A stretch of DNA of 64,000 bases from JAJFKB01 sp965230515 (GCA_965230515.1 OZ246007.1:1302001-1366000); one strand, 5' to 3'. Numbered from the stretch's first letter, positions 17,511 through 27,640 are shown. Notes: generated from the sequence alone by a model not told the origin. Program-made: numbers and translations.

Positions 17511-18089
17511 CTATTGCCCTACCTTAATTTTGGTTCTGTGATCAGTGATTAGTTCGCGGTAAAGTGTCCAATCAAATCCAGGGCCTGGATCGGTTTTTCG
17601 GCCTGGTGCAATATCCGAGTGCCCCACAATACGTTCTGTTGTAATTCCAGGGTAAGTCTTTATAAGCTCCTGAGTTACAGCCGCTAATTGCTGGTACTGA
17701 ACGGTCTCGAAAGGCCCATTGTCGACGCCTTCCAACTCAATACCAATTGAAAAATCATTGCAATTTTTTTCACCCTGAAAGCAGGATTCTCCGGCGTGCC
17801 ATGCGCGCCTGTCGAAAGGCACATACTGCACCAGTTGCCCATCACGTCGAATCAGCAGATGTGCCGACACTCTGTGATCAGCGATTTCACAGAAATAGGG
17901 ATGCTCTTCAGGATTAAGGTTATTGGAAAACAGATCATTAATGTAAGGCCCTCCATACTCACCAGGAGGCAAACTGATACAGTGAATTACCAGCAAATCG
18001 ATACGCTGCTGAGAAGGCCGCTCACCACAGTTAGGCGAGCAAATTGGAGTAGCGCCAACAATCCAGTGGTCCTTTATAGCATTAAGCAC
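17511..18089 (-). CDS. ampD: 1,6-anhydro-N-acetylmuramyl-L-alanine amidase AmpD
   Basis: Cytoplasmic zinc amidase that removes peptides from anhydro-muropeptides imported by AmpG. By lowering the inducer level it keeps AmpR-type beta-lactamase regulation quiet. The 192 residues include zinc ligand His36 (LLVIHCIS), the substrate-facing RRAWHAGES block and the C-terminal GHSDIAPGRKTDPG with the second His and the Asp ligand. The start is a GTG with AGGAAG upstream. No ampC or ampR is present in the window, so the role here is probably recycling. Confidence 0.96.
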   Translation of the reverse strand: MLNAIKDHWIVGATPICSPNCGERPSQQRIDLLVIHCISLPPGEYGGPYINDLFSNNLNPEEHPYFCEIADHRVSAHLLIRRDGQLVQYVPFDRRAWHAGESCFQGEKNCNDFSIGIELEGVDNGPFETVQYQQLAAVTQELIKTYPGITTERIVGHSDIAPGRKTDPGPGFDWTLYRELITDHRTKIKVGQ

Positions 18090-18269
18090 TGAGACTTCCT
18101 GAGGTCGGAGAATACTAATATGAGTCAGCCTATACAGTATCCTAAGCTGTCGGCGCCTTCAAGATGGTTAATCCAACGGAATAACAACTAAGCAGAACAA
18201 AGGCAGTTAATGCCTTGCAGCTAAAGCTTCCAGGTCTCGCAGAAACATTAATGATGTGGATCAGAGGTT

Positions 18270-20522
18270 CTAGCTTTTATTCTCACGCAACTGACCAATG
18301 ACCGACTCCAGGGCCCGATCAAACAGCAGAGTATCATCGAGCACATTCATGGCACCTTTGCGCAGATCCTCGGCCAGCGTATCACGAGTCTTTTCAGCCA
18401 CTTTCATTCCCAACCGATTAACAAAGATATATTTCCCGGTAGCTTTAATGACCGCGGCTAATTTGGCTCTGTGCCGTCCATCCGAATCGACAACCTCTAC
18501 CCAGGTACCAGCGGCCATCGACTCCACTATCGTCAAATATTCATCCGCCGGCTCTGTAATATTCGAATCAGTGGACTGGGATTCGGGTAATTGTTTCGGG
18601 CTATCGTTTTCACTTGTCTCCTGAGCCACCTCTGATGAAACATCTTCTTTCTTCTCAACCGCTTTCACCGGTCGAGTTTTCTTGCGGCCCACCACCCGGC
18701 CCTGTTGCTTGAGACAGTCCAGGTGGATAATCTCCAGCTCTTTAAACAGCGTGCGCATCTTAACCTTATTAAAGGCAACACTGATAAGCCCTTTTCTGAG
18801 CCGCTGCAGCAGCGATGGAATCATCTTCAGCAGCTTTCCCCGATGACTCTTGTCCGAAGCCTCGGTCACGCTCCAGATCAGATCATCGACGGTAGTTAGA
18901 GCCTCCTGCCACTCGCCACTTTCAACACCCTGCTTGACCTGAATCATAAACAGATAACTGCTCCAGCCATCACGAAGCAGCTCCTGAACCACTTCAGGTA
19001 ATTTTTTATCAGCCATCTTTTTGTCCAGCAGATCACTGACAATCTTTCTTGCCTGATGGGTCTTACCCAAGCCCTCTTCCGCGTCTCGGGTCCGCTGCTC
19101 CACCAATTCAGAACGCCTGCGCTCAGCAGCTACAAAATCACCAAATTCGGAGAGCAGGTCAGCGAAAATCTGCGTGTCGTCAACAAAATCATCCAGTACT
19201 TTTTCTACAGTCTGTTTGATCTTTCCGTACAGCGGATCACGTTCAAGATCGACTGTTTCGCTCCAACGCATTGCTGCCGTTGCCAATTCATTAAGCAACT
19301 TTCTGGCAGGATGCCCGCCCCGACCAAAAAAACCGTGATCCATTACCGCCACTTTCAACAGGGGTATCTGTAATCTTGCCAGCAACGCTTTCATCGGCGT
19401 CGGTAGATTCTGGTCATCCAGGATAAACTCAAACAACATCGACACCAGGTTGATGACATCGTCGTCCAGACGCCCTAATGCTCGCGGCGCTTCTGCCTGC
19501 TTGTCATTCACCAGCAGGTTATAGAGCGCTTGTCGCACGTCAACCTGCTGGGTCCTTAGATTCACCAGATCTGAAGATCCGTAGTTTTGGTGCTGCACAG
19601 CCGACAGCATATCCACCAGCTCAGCCTGCGATAAGCGCGGTCCACTATCCGCCACCGGCATCTGTGGCCCTTTCCTGGTTTCCCGTGCGGGACTTTCAGC
19701 TAATAAACCACGTAATAACTCAATAATTTCAGCGTCATCTTCAACTTCAGACTCAACGCTTTCGTTAACCGGCATCGCTGGTTGAGCAGCCACGCTTTTT
19801 GATTTTGATTTTGATTTGGTTTTTCTTCTTTCCGTAACACCCAGCTTTAACCTGGGTAGCACCTGTTTATCAATTAACAGGCTATTTGCCTTTTGGTAGA
19901 ACTGTGCAAGCTCACCCATCACAAATTTGTCAAAGAGCTTATAGACAACCAACTTACTGCGAATGTCCAGCGCCAACTCTGCGCAAGCAACGCAAAACAC
20001 CTCACAAAGGCGCGCGGGTCCAATTGGATTGTTCAAGTCTGTAACTTTAAGCGCCGGGAATAGATGATCAATTCGATGGGTTAGGTAGGGTAAAGTATCT
20101 GCACAACGACTCATCGCCTTTGAGACCATACCACGAACAGCCACAGTCTCTTCCAGTTCTTCATCCTGCACCAGAGAAAGGGACTCTGCTTCTAATGGAA
20201 GGTCAAAATCACTTTTATCATTTTCCGACTCAGACGATTGTAGCAGTCGAAAGCCATCCGCTACTTTTTGGCTGAATAATGCTTCCATGTTTTCACGCTT
20301 GATACGAACCTCACGCATCGCGTCAAAATACAGGGTTTGATCAGCATTGCTATTTGCCTTGTCGGCAAGCTCAAATAACGCATCATCTGCGTTATCAAAA
20401 AGATTGGCGAGCAAAATCGCAAGCTCTTCAACAGCCAGTTCCCGAACCCTTTTTAGTGGTTCTGCCATTACATCTATCGGTGTCACATTCACAGGCGGCA
20501 CTGCGTTCGACTCATTGCCCAC
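18270..20522 (-). CDS. DUF1631 family protein of unknown function
   Basis: Large hydrophilic protein of about 750 residues, recognised as DUF1631 (sometimes mislabelled thymidine phosphorylase). Visible features are an acidic helical N-terminal half, a low-complexity Lys/Ser tract (KTKSKSKSKS) near residue 235, and an acidic linker near 255-275. A long helical centre follows, then a second acidic Ser/Glu linker near 630-660 and a C-terminal globular part (LAAVIKATGKYIFVNRLGMKVAEK). I prefer the GTG at 20520-20522, because the TTG three codons earlier lies only 2 bases from AAGGAG. It sits between ampD and nadC, as in Pseudomonas. Confidence 0.8.
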   Translation of the reverse strand: MGNESNAVPPVNVTPIDVMAEPLKRVRELAVEELAILLANLFDNADDALFELADKANSNADQTLYFDAMREVRIKRENMEALFSQKVADGFRLLQSSESENDKSDFDLPLEAESLSLVQDEELEETVAVRGMVSKAMSRCADTLPYLTHRIDHLFPALKVTDLNNPIGPARLCEVFCVACAELALDIRSKLVVYKLFDKFVMGELAQFYQKANSLLIDKQVLPRLKLGVTERRKTKSKSKSKSVAAQPAMPVNESVESEVEDDAEIIELLRGLLAESPARETRKGPQMPVADSGPRLSQAELVDMLSAVQHQNYGSSDLVNLRTQQVDVRQALYNLLVNDKQAEAPRALGRLDDDVINLVSMLFEFILDDQNLPTPMKALLARLQIPLLKVAVMDHGFFGRGGHPARKLLNELATAAMRWSETVDLERDPLYGKIKQTVEKVLDDFVDDTQIFADLLSEFGDFVAAERRRSELVEQRTRDAEEGLGKTHQARKIVSDLLDKKMADKKLPEVVQELLRDGWSSYLFMIQVKQGVESGEWQEALTTVDDLIWSVTEASDKSHRGKLLKMIPSLLQRLRKGLISVAFNKVKMRTLFKELEIIHLDCLKQQGRVVGRKKTRPVKAVEKKEDVSSEVAQETSENDSPKQLPESQSTDSNITEPADEYLTIVESMAAGTWVEVVDSDGRHRAKLAAVIKATGKYIFVNRLGMKVAEKTRDTLAEDLRKGAMNVLDDTLLFDRALESVIGQLRENKS

Positions 20523-20627
20523 TATTAACAAATCTCCTTAAAACTATGCGCCGCTTACAACTAGGCGCAAGCGTATCAAAATAGTATAGTCTAGATTCCA
20601 ACTATTTCCTGTGAAAGTTACGATTTG

Positions 20628-21161
20628 ATGTCACCTGAACACTCACCCCCACCAGGCCGAACGCTAGGTCGTGGTATGTCAATAGCCGCTTGGGTTTCAG
20701 GCCTGATCATGCTCACGTTACTGTTTGGCAACCTGGAGCGCAATTGGCTAAACCCGAACCGCAATCCCGACTCGCGTATCAGCACTTCTGGCGAGCAGGA
20801 AGTTAAGTTAAAAGCTAATCGAAAAGGTCATTATGTGGTGACCGGCACCATCAACGACACTCCGGTTAATTTTCTGCTCGATACCGGCGCTACCGACGTT
20901 GCCCTATCGGACAAGTTGGCTCGCCGATTGGGTTTAGAAAGAGGCGCTCGAGGCACTGCCTACACCGCAAATGGTGCGGTAACCGTCTATGCGACCCGCA
21001 TTAACCGCTTACAAATTGGCAGCATTATTCTGTATGATGTCGCGGCCAGCATCAATCCAGCCATGGATAATTTTATCCTGCTGGGAATGAGCGCTTTAAA
21101 GCGCGTGGAATTTTCACAGAAAAACGGCACTTTGACACTTAAATACAATCCGGAAGACTAA
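20628..21161 (+). CDS. Membrane-anchored retropepsin-like aspartic protease
   Basis: Clan AA aspartic protease (TIGR02281-like) of 177 residues. One membrane segment near residues 17-34 anchors the protein, followed by a periplasmic domain from about 60. The single catalytic motif LLDTGATDVALS has the Asp near residue 87, so the enzyme should work as a homodimer. The later LLGMSALKRVEF corresponds to the family's conserved GM segment. The start is set at the ATG rather than the preceding TTG. It lies 8 bases before nadC and is probably co-transcribed. Physiological substrate unknown. Confidence 0.85.
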   Translation: MSPEHSPPPGRTLGRGMSIAAWVSGLIMLTLLFGNLERNWLNPNRNPDSRISTSGEQEVKLKANRKGHYVVTGTINDTPVNFLLDTGATDVALSDKLARRLGLERGARGTAYTANGAVTVYATRINRLQIGSIILYDVAASINPAMDNFILLGMSALKRVEFSQKNGTLTLKYNPED

Positions 21162-21169
21162 CCTGAGCT

Positions 21170-22009
21170 ATGATCGACACTCAACAACTGCATAAAACTA
21201 TCACCGACAATGTCGCAGCCGCCTTGGCAGAAGACCTGGGCAGCGGTGATATAACCGCACAACTGATCCCTGAATCTAACCAGGCAAATGCCAGGGTCAT
21301 CACTCGCGAGCCAGCGACGATTTGCGGTATTGACTGGGTAAGAGAGGTGTTTTTGCAGGTTGATGCCGGAGTGAAAATAGATTTTCTGGTCGCTGATGGC
21401 GAGCGCGTTAGCGCCAACCAGACACTTTTTCAAATACAGGGTGCAGCCCGTTCTCTGCTGACCGCAGAACGCTGCGCGTTAAACTTTTTGCAAACCCTCT
21501 CAGGCACCGCCACTTTGTGCCACCACTATGCTCAACAGGTATCGGATACATCGGTCAAACTTCTGGACACACGAAAAACCATTCCCGGATTACGAATTGC
21601 CCAGAAGTACGCTGTCACCTGCGGTGGTTGCTTTAATCATCGTATTGGTCTGTATGATGCCTTTCTGATCAAAGAGAATCACATAGCGGCCTGTGGTTCA
21701 ATTCAACAGGCAATTGGCAACGCTCGAAAGATCGCACCGGACAAACCTGTGGAAGTGGAAGTGGAGAGCCTTGCGGAGTTGGACCAGGCACTCGGCGCCG
21801 GAGCAGATACCATTATGTTAGACAATTTCGACCTTCAGGATCTGCATAGGGCGGTCCTTACCACTAACGGAACTGCCAAACTGGAAGCCTCAGGGGGAAT
21901 AACGGAAGCCACTCTGCACCCGATCGCAAAAACCGGTGTTGACTACATCTCGATTGGCGCTCTGACCAAAGATTGCAAAGCGATTGACCTGTCTATGAGG
22001 TTTGACTGA
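21170..22009 (+). CDS. nadC: Nicotinate-nucleotide pyrophosphorylase (quinolinate PRTase)
   Basis: Converts quinolinate and PRPP to nicotinate mononucleotide and CO2 in de novo NAD synthesis. It has 279 residues with AEDLGSGDIT at the N-terminus and SGTATLCHHY. The central LLDTRKTIPGLRIAQKYAVTCGGCFNHR contains substrate-binding Arg and Lys residues, and VEVEVESLAEL and LEASGGI line the alpha/beta barrel. The last 17 bases overlap the convergent mutT gene. nadA and nadB are not in the window. Confidence 0.97.
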   Translation: MIDTQQLHKTITDNVAAALAEDLGSGDITAQLIPESNQANARVITREPATICGIDWVREVFLQVDAGVKIDFLVADGERVSANQTLFQIQGAARSLLTAERCALNFLQTLSGTATLCHHYAQQVSDTSVKLLDTRKTIPGLRIAQKYAVTCGGCFNHRIGLYDAFLIKENHIAACGSIQQAIGNARKIAPDKPVEVEVESLAELDQALGAGADTIMLDNFDLQDLHRAVLTTNGTAKLEASGGITEATLHPIAKTGVDYISIGALTKDCKAIDLSMRFD

Positions 22010-22403
22010 GTTTATCGCAAATCAGGCTTGCTATAATTGGCTGGTTGGCCGCCGGAAACGGGTGCTCATGTAATTTGGAAACCGAACACCAGCGCACCTG
22101 TTGCCCCTCTCTTCCATGGGCTTGACCTGAAAATTCATACACTTTCCATACATCCAGCAGTACTTTTTTATCCGGATAATCATGACTGATCTTTTTCCAG
22201 GGTTGGTACTTGAGAATATCGATACCCAACTCTTCCATTAACTCTCTTTTAAGTGCAGCTACAGCTGCTTCACCGGGTTCCAGCTTACCTCCCGGAAACT
22301 CCCAAAGCCCACCCTGGTGGACAGTTTCCGGCCGACGGGCTATCAAGATTTCTCCGGTTCCATTATAGATCACCGCGGCTGCAACTTTTATACGCTGGGG
22401 CAT
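21993..22403 (-). CDS. mutT: 8-oxo-dGTP diphosphatase MutT (Nudix)
   Basis: Sanitises the nucleotide pool by hydrolysing 8-oxo-dGTP. The Nudix box is intact: GGKLEPGE, then the REL-EE core (KRELMEELGI) around residues 38-60. Upstream VAAAVI and ARRPETVHQGGLWEFPGG are typical of MutT. I place the start at the ATG at 22401-22403 (136 residues); an in-frame TTG at 22421 would add six. It directly follows argJ. The 3' end overlaps nadC tail-to-tail by 17 bases. Confidence 0.92.
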   Translation of the reverse strand: MPQRIKVAAAVIYNGTGEILIARRPETVHQGGLWEFPGGKLEPGEAAVAALKRELMEELGIDILKYQPWKKISHDYPDKKVLLDVWKVYEFSGQAHGREGQQVRWCSVSKLHEHPFPAANQPIIASLICDKLSQTS

Positions 22404-22421
22404 GGTAATGCTATTCAACAA

Positions 22422-23642
22422 TCAGCTTCGGTAATCGGCATTTATTGAAACATAATCGTGAGACAGATCGGTAGTCCATAACCGGGATGAATGCACCCCG
22501 CGCCCCAGGTTGATGCGAACGGTGATCTCCGGCAGATTCATCACCGCCTGACCTGCTGACTCGGTATAGTCTGCCGCTAATGCGCCGGCAGAAACAATAC
22601 ACACGTCACCGAGATAGATATCCACACCGGAAACATCAAGATGGTCAAGCCCCGCCCGGCCGACTACCGCCAGAATTCTTCCCCAATTAGGGTCACTGGC
22701 AAACATCGCGGTTTTGACCAATGGAGAATGTGCCAGAGAATAGGCAACCTGCAGGCACTCCTGTTCGGACGCCCCGCCCTCAACCGCAACGGTAATGAAC
22801 TTGCTGGCACCCTCCCCATCCTTGACGATTGCCTGCGCCAACTCTATCGCCACCTCAGTGATGGCGGTGCTTAGCGCAGCAAACAGCGGGTCACTCGGCT
22901 CTTTTAGCTCCGCGTTATCCGCCCGACCGCTGGCAACCAGCATACAGGCATCATTGGTTGAGGTGTCCCCATCGACACTGATTCGATTAAAAGACTGCGC
23001 CACCGCATCATCAAGCAGCTTTTGTAACACCGTCTGTGAGACCAGCGCATCGGTCGCAATATATGCCAGCATAGTGGCCATATTGGGACAGATCATTCCG
23101 GAGCCCTTCGCAATACCACTAACATGCAAAATTCTACCCTGATGTTCAAAACAACGGGTAGCACCCTTGGGGCGAGTATCTGTGGTCAGGATCCCTTCCG
23201 CCGCGTGCCGCCAGCCATCCTCTGCCAGATTTTCCAGTGCCAACGGAATTGTCGATATGACCTTGTTAACCGGCAGTTGCTCGCCGATCACACCCGTTGA
23301 AAAAGGCAGAACTGCCAGCGAGTCATCGTTGACAGCGCTTGCCAGCGCCCTGCAACAGCTTTTTGCGTCTTCAATACCCTGAGCGCCCGTTCCCGCATTG
23401 GCATTTCCAGTATTGATAAGAAACCATCGGCAATCCGATGATGCAAGATGTTCTCTGGCAACGATAACAGGTGCTGCACAAAATGCGTTTTGCGTAAATA
23501 CGGATGCAACCCGACTGCCACTCACCAGTTCCATCACCACCAAATCACGACGGCCCGGTGTTTTGATTCCGGCGCTGGCACTCCCCAGGCGAACGCCCGG
23601 TATTGGATTCATCTCTGGAAAACTATCAGGGCCAACCGCCAC
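22422..23642 (-). CDS. argJ: Glutamate N-acetyltransferase/amino-acid acetyltransferase ArgJ
   Basis: Bifunctional enzyme of the cyclic arginine pathway that moves acetyl from N-acetylornithine to glutamate and can also acetylate glutamate from acetyl-CoA. It has 406 residues. The precursor cleaves itself before the Thr in GILTTDTRPK (near 180-190), and that Thr becomes the nucleophile. NTGNANAGTG near residues 77-86 and DPNWGRILA are conserved. The start is a GTG with GAGGAG 8 bases upstream. It lies between secA and mutT, as in Pseudomonas. Confidence 0.97.
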   Translation of the reverse strand: MAVGPDSFPEMNPIPGVRLGSASAGIKTPGRRDLVVMELVSGSRVASVFTQNAFCAAPVIVAREHLASSDCRWFLINTGNANAGTGAQGIEDAKSCCRALASAVNDDSLAVLPFSTGVIGEQLPVNKVISTIPLALENLAEDGWRHAAEGILTTDTRPKGATRCFEHQGRILHVSGIAKGSGMICPNMATMLAYIATDALVSQTVLQKLLDDAVAQSFNRISVDGDTSTNDACMLVASGRADNAELKEPSDPLFAALSTAITEVAIELAQAIVKDGEGASKFITVAVEGGASEQECLQVAYSLAHSPLVKTAMFASDPNWGRILAVVGRAGLDHLDVSGVDIYLGDVCIVSAGALAADYTESAGQAVMNLPEITVRINLGRGVHSSRLWTTDLSHDYVSINADYRS

Positions 23643-23711
23643 AACGATACTCCTCTCTTCACCGCGATGATCTGTTATCCACCGCTAAGACCTGCCTTTG
23701 TTAAACCGGAG

Positions 23712-26447
23712 TTAGCCCGTTTTTGACAAGCTTCCGTGACAGCGCTTAAACTTTTTACCTGAGCCACACGGACAAGGGTCATTACGCCCCACTTTCTCCC
23801 CTTCCCGCACAAAAGGTGTGTGCGCAGACTGCTCATCGACAGTCTCTTCACTGGCACCGGCTATCGCTGAGGTTTCCTCGTGCTGATACTCCATTTCCTG
23901 CTGCATCGCTTCGTTGCGCTTGCGCTCCAGCGCCTCAATATCCGACTCCTGATAAAACTGAACATGACTTAGCATGCGCACCACATCATGTTTAATACTG
24001 CTCAACAGTTCCTGAAAGAGATTAAACGCTTCGCGCTTATATTCCTGTTTTGGATTTTTAGCCGCATAACCTCGCAGGTGAATGCTTTGTCGCAGATGGT
24101 CCATGGTAGCGAGATGCTCTTTCCAGCGTGTATCGAGCGTTTCCAGCATCACCTGCTTCTCAATACGGCGCATAATCTCTACGCCGGCCATCGCCTCTTT
24201 CTCCTGGTAGACCTCTACCATCTGTTGCAGTATTTTCTCTTTCAACTGCTCTTCCTGAAGCTGGTCGTCCTCTTCAAGCCACTGTTGCAACGGCAGTTCC
24301 AGATTAAATTCGGTTTTTATCTGTTGCTCGAGACCGGGAATATCCCACTGCTCCTCAAGGCTTTGTGGCGGCACATATTCACTGAAAACCTCATCAACCA
24401 CCGTTGCGCGAACCGCATCGATAATCTCTGAAATATCTTCTGTCTCCATAAGCTCATCGCGCTGCTGATAGATAACGCTACGCTGATCATTAGCCACATC
24501 ATCGTATTCCAGCAGTTGTTTGCGGATGTCAAAGTTATGCCCCTCCACCTTACGCTGCGCCTTCTCGATGGCATTGCTGACCATACGATGTTCAATTGCC
24601 TCTCCCTTCTCCATACCGAGCTTCTGCATCAGATTTTTGACACGTTCAGATGCAAAGATACGCATCAGATTGTCTTCCAGCGAAAGGAAGAAACGAGATG
24701 AACCGGGATCACCCTGGCGGCCGGCACGGCCCCTCAGCTGATTATCAATACGTCTGGATTCATGACGTTCTGTTGCAATAATGTGTAATCCGCCAGCTTC
24801 AATCACCTTCTGATGACGTTCCTTCCAGGCCTCCTTGATCGCCTCTATCTGGACGGGTTCGGGATCTTCCAGGTTGGCAATTTCAACTTCCCAATTACCC
24901 CCAAGCACGATATCGGTTCCCCGACCCGCCATGTTGGTGGCAATAGTTACTGCACCCGGACGACCGGCCTGAGCAACGACTTCAGCTTCCTGCTCATGGT
25001 GCTTGGCATTCAATACATTGTGCTTGATTTTCTCTCGCTGCAGCAACCCGGCAACATACTCGGACGACTCGATTGAGGCGGTACCAACCAGCACAGGTTG
25101 TTGCTTATCAATACACGCCTTGATATCGTCAATAATCGCCTCGTACTTTTCCTCTATTGTCAGGTAAACGAGATCATTGCCATCTTTGCGGGTCATCGGC
25201 TTATTGGTCGGAATCACAACCACATCCAGACCATAAATTTGCCTGAACTCAAACGCTTCCGTATCCGCTGTTCCGGTCATACCGGATAGCTTCTGGTAAA
25301 TACGAAAATAGTTCTGGAAAGTGGTTGATGCGAGTGTCTGACTTTCATTCTGAATCGCGACCCCTTCCTTGGCTTCAATCGCCTGATGCGTCCCTTCGGA
25401 CCAGCGCCTGCCAGGCATGGTCCGGCCAGTATGCTCATCGACAATTACAATTTCGTTATCCTGAACGATATAGTCCACATCCCGCTGAAAAATAGCATGT
25501 GCTTTCAGACCAGCGTGCACGTGATGCAGTAATCCTAAATTCTGGGCCGCATAGAGGCTCTCCCCCTCCGGCAACAATCCACTTTTGGAAAGCAGTTCTT
25601 CAACGTATTGATGGCCGTCCTCGGTTAATTCAACGGAACGGTTTTTCTCATTAATAATAAAGTGTCCATCAACCGGTTGCTCTTCCTCTTTGGCCTCATA
25701 TCCCCGCTTCAATTTAGGAATAATGCGATTAACCTCAGTGTAGAGTCTGGAGCTATCCTCAACCGCGCCGGAAATAATCAGCGGCGTCCTCGCTTCATCA
25801 ATCAGGATAGAGTCGACCTCATCCACGATGGCATAAAACAATGGCCGTTGTACCTTCTGCTCAATGCTGAATGCCATATTGTCGCGCAGGTAATCAAAGC
25901 CGAACTCGTTATTGGTGCCATAGGTAATATCGGCTGCATAGGCGGACTGCTTCTGCTCATAGTCCTGCCCGGAGCTAACCACACCCACGGTCAGACCGAG
26001 AAATTCGTAGACCGGCCCCATCCAGCCTGCATCCCTGCTGGCCAGGTAGTCATTGACGGTAACAATATGCACGCCCTTTCCAGGCAGTGCGTTAAGGTAA
26101 GCGGCCAGTGTTGCAACCAGCGTTTTACCCTCTCCGGTGCGCATCTCGGATATTTTTCCATTGTGCAGCACAATCCCGCCAATGAGCTGAACATCAAAGT
26201 GGCGCATTGACAAAACTCTCTGACTCGCTTCACGAACGGCGGCAAAAGCTTCGGGCAATAACTGATCCAATGTTTCCCCGGCTTCCAGCCGAGACCTGAA
26301 CTCATCTGTCTTCGCACGTAGCGCTTCATCAGACAACTCTTTGGTCGCTTCTTCAAGGGCATTAATCTTTTTGACGATCTTGCCCATGCGCTTTATGTCA
26401 CGGTCGTTTTTACTACCAAAGATTTTTCTAGTCGCTTTACCTAACAT
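23712..26447 (-). CDS. secA: Preprotein translocase ATPase SecA
   Basis: Motor of the Sec pathway; it drives preproteins through SecYEG with ATP. Length 911 residues. The Walker A region MRTGEGKTLVATLA is near 102-115, the DEAD-like VDEVDSILIDEARTPLIISG near 205-225, and motif VI near 509 (QLRGRAGRQGDPGSS). The C-terminal zinc finger CPCGSGKKFKRCHG binds SecB. I use the ATG at 26447 (MLGKATRKIFGSKNDR) as start; a further 19 in-frame codons upstream do not look like SecA. It lies between the M23 peptidase gene and argJ, with no secM-like gene. Confidence 0.98.
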   Translation of the reverse strand: MLGKATRKIFGSKNDRDIKRMGKIVKKINALEEATKELSDEALRAKTDEFRSRLEAGETLDQLLPEAFAAVREASQRVLSMRHFDVQLIGGIVLHNGKISEMRTGEGKTLVATLAAYLNALPGKGVHIVTVNDYLASRDAGWMGPVYEFLGLTVGVVSSGQDYEQKQSAYAADITYGTNNEFGFDYLRDNMAFSIEQKVQRPLFYAIVDEVDSILIDEARTPLIISGAVEDSSRLYTEVNRIIPKLKRGYEAKEEEQPVDGHFIINEKNRSVELTEDGHQYVEELLSKSGLLPEGESLYAAQNLGLLHHVHAGLKAHAIFQRDVDYIVQDNEIVIVDEHTGRTMPGRRWSEGTHQAIEAKEGVAIQNESQTLASTTFQNYFRIYQKLSGMTGTADTEAFEFRQIYGLDVVVIPTNKPMTRKDGNDLVYLTIEEKYEAIIDDIKACIDKQQPVLVGTASIESSEYVAGLLQREKIKHNVLNAKHHEQEAEVVAQAGRPGAVTIATNMAGRGTDIVLGGNWEVEIANLEDPEPVQIEAIKEAWKERHQKVIEAGGLHIIATERHESRRIDNQLRGRAGRQGDPGSSRFFLSLEDNLMRIFASERVKNLMQKLGMEKGEAIEHRMVSNAIEKAQRKVEGHNFDIRKQLLEYDDVANDQRSVIYQQRDELMETEDISEIIDAVRATVVDEVFSEYVPPQSLEEQWDIPGLEQQIKTEFNLELPLQQWLEEDDQLQEEQLKEKILQQMVEVYQEKEAMAGVEIMRRIEKQVMLETLDTRWKEHLATMDHLRQSIHLRGYAAKNPKQEYKREAFNLFQELLSSIKHDVVRMLSHVQFYQESDIEALERKRNEAMQQEMEYQHEETSAIAGASEETVDEQSAHTPFVREGEKVGRNDPCPCGSGKKFKRCHGSLSKTG

Positions 26448-26648
26448 GGTTTCTTCACATCGTTGAGCAATAGGATACCCGAATCCCTTAGAGGCTTCGG
26501 ACAAAATTGCAGTATTGTAAACTGATTCAACCCAAGGCTAAACCGGTGATTGCAGGGTTACCCCGAAATAACCTACTTATATTGCGTCATTTGAGTAATT
26601 AACAAGCAAATGGCTAAAAATTTTGCTCGCCCAGGAGGTAAAAAAGGT

Positions 26649-27578
26649 TTAGCGGCTTTTTCGCTTGATATAGATCTCCGGATTAACGGGATGTCCATTC
26701 TTCAGCACTTCGTAGTGCACGTGGGGGCCGGTGGAGCGACCAGTGCTTCCCATCAGCGCGATTGTCTGACCTTTTTCAATCACATCACCCACCTTAACCA
26801 ACAGCTTTTTGGCGTGAGCATATCGTGTTGCGTGCCGATCTCCATGGTTAACTTCCACCAGATTACCGTACCCCTTTCGCGGCCCGGCCCAAGTGACCAC
26901 ACCCGCTGCGACAGCGATCACATCAGAGTTTGCCTTTCCAGCAAAGTCGACTCCTTCATGCCAGGCAACCCGCCCACTGAACGGGTCAATACGTCGACCA
27001 AAGCGGGACGATATCCATCCCCACTTCACAGGTCTTCCCGATATATACCTTTCAATTTCAAACGCACTATTGCCAAGCAGCACATTTAAAAACTCCAACT
27101 CCTGTTCGCGCACCTCAATCTCATCGGCCAGGTGCTTTATTTCATCCATAAAGCGGGGAGGCTGGTAGGCCACACTACCCTTCTCTTCTATAGGACCACC
27201 AATAGCCGGTGCTTTTGAAAAATTGAACTCACTCTGCTCCAGGTCAGCTGTTTCAGTCAAATGTTCACCCAGGGCATCAAGTCTGATTAATTTTGCATGC
27301 AGTTCTGCCAACCGAATAGTCAGTGATTCCAACTGCTCTTTTGAATCACTCTCCAGCCGCCTAAGTTTATCCTCCTTGCTTGCCAAGTCGCTCAGCCAGG
27401 ATTGTATATATTGATTCTTAAGCTTCATTTCACTTTGATTAACTGCAGACTGGTAACCGACCACAAACGCGGAGATTGTAAAAACTATCAGGCAAAGGCA
27501 GGCCAGCATAATCCACCGATTTCCAAGCGAAATCGTTCGTGCTTTGCCGTGTCTCCTACTTACAATAATGATATTCAT
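26649..27578 (-). CDS. M23 family metallopeptidase with coiled-coil (envelope)
   Basis: Bitopic inner-membrane protein of 309 residues. It has a short cytoplasmic N-terminus, one membrane helix near 22-43 and a predicted coiled coil near 50-110. The C-terminal M23/LytM domain lies from about 175. The zinc motif HEGVDFAG and the later HVHYE are intact, so it may be an active peptidoglycan endopeptidase rather than a degenerate activator. It lies between dciA and secA, as in Pseudomonas. Probably involved in cell wall remodelling or division; the exact substrate is unknown. Confidence 0.9.
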   Translation of the reverse strand: MNIIIVSRRHGKARTISLGNRWIMLACLCLIVFTISAFVVGYQSAVNQSEMKLKNQYIQSWLSDLASKEDKLRRLESDSKEQLESLTIRLAELHAKLIRLDALGEHLTETADLEQSEFNFSKAPAIGGPIEEKGSVAYQPPRFMDEIKHLADEIEVREQELEFLNVLLGNSAFEIERYISGRPVKWGWISSRFGRRIDPFSGRVAWHEGVDFAGKANSDVIAVAAGVVTWAGPRKGYGNLVEVNHGDRHATRYAHAKKLLVKVGDVIEKGQTIALMGSTGRSTGPHVHYEVLKNGHPVNPEIYIKRKSR

Positions 27579-27640
27579 AATATCGTTGTAAATTTACCCG
27601 ATTGATCCTTATTTTGACCTTAAAATAGTATAATGCCGGT

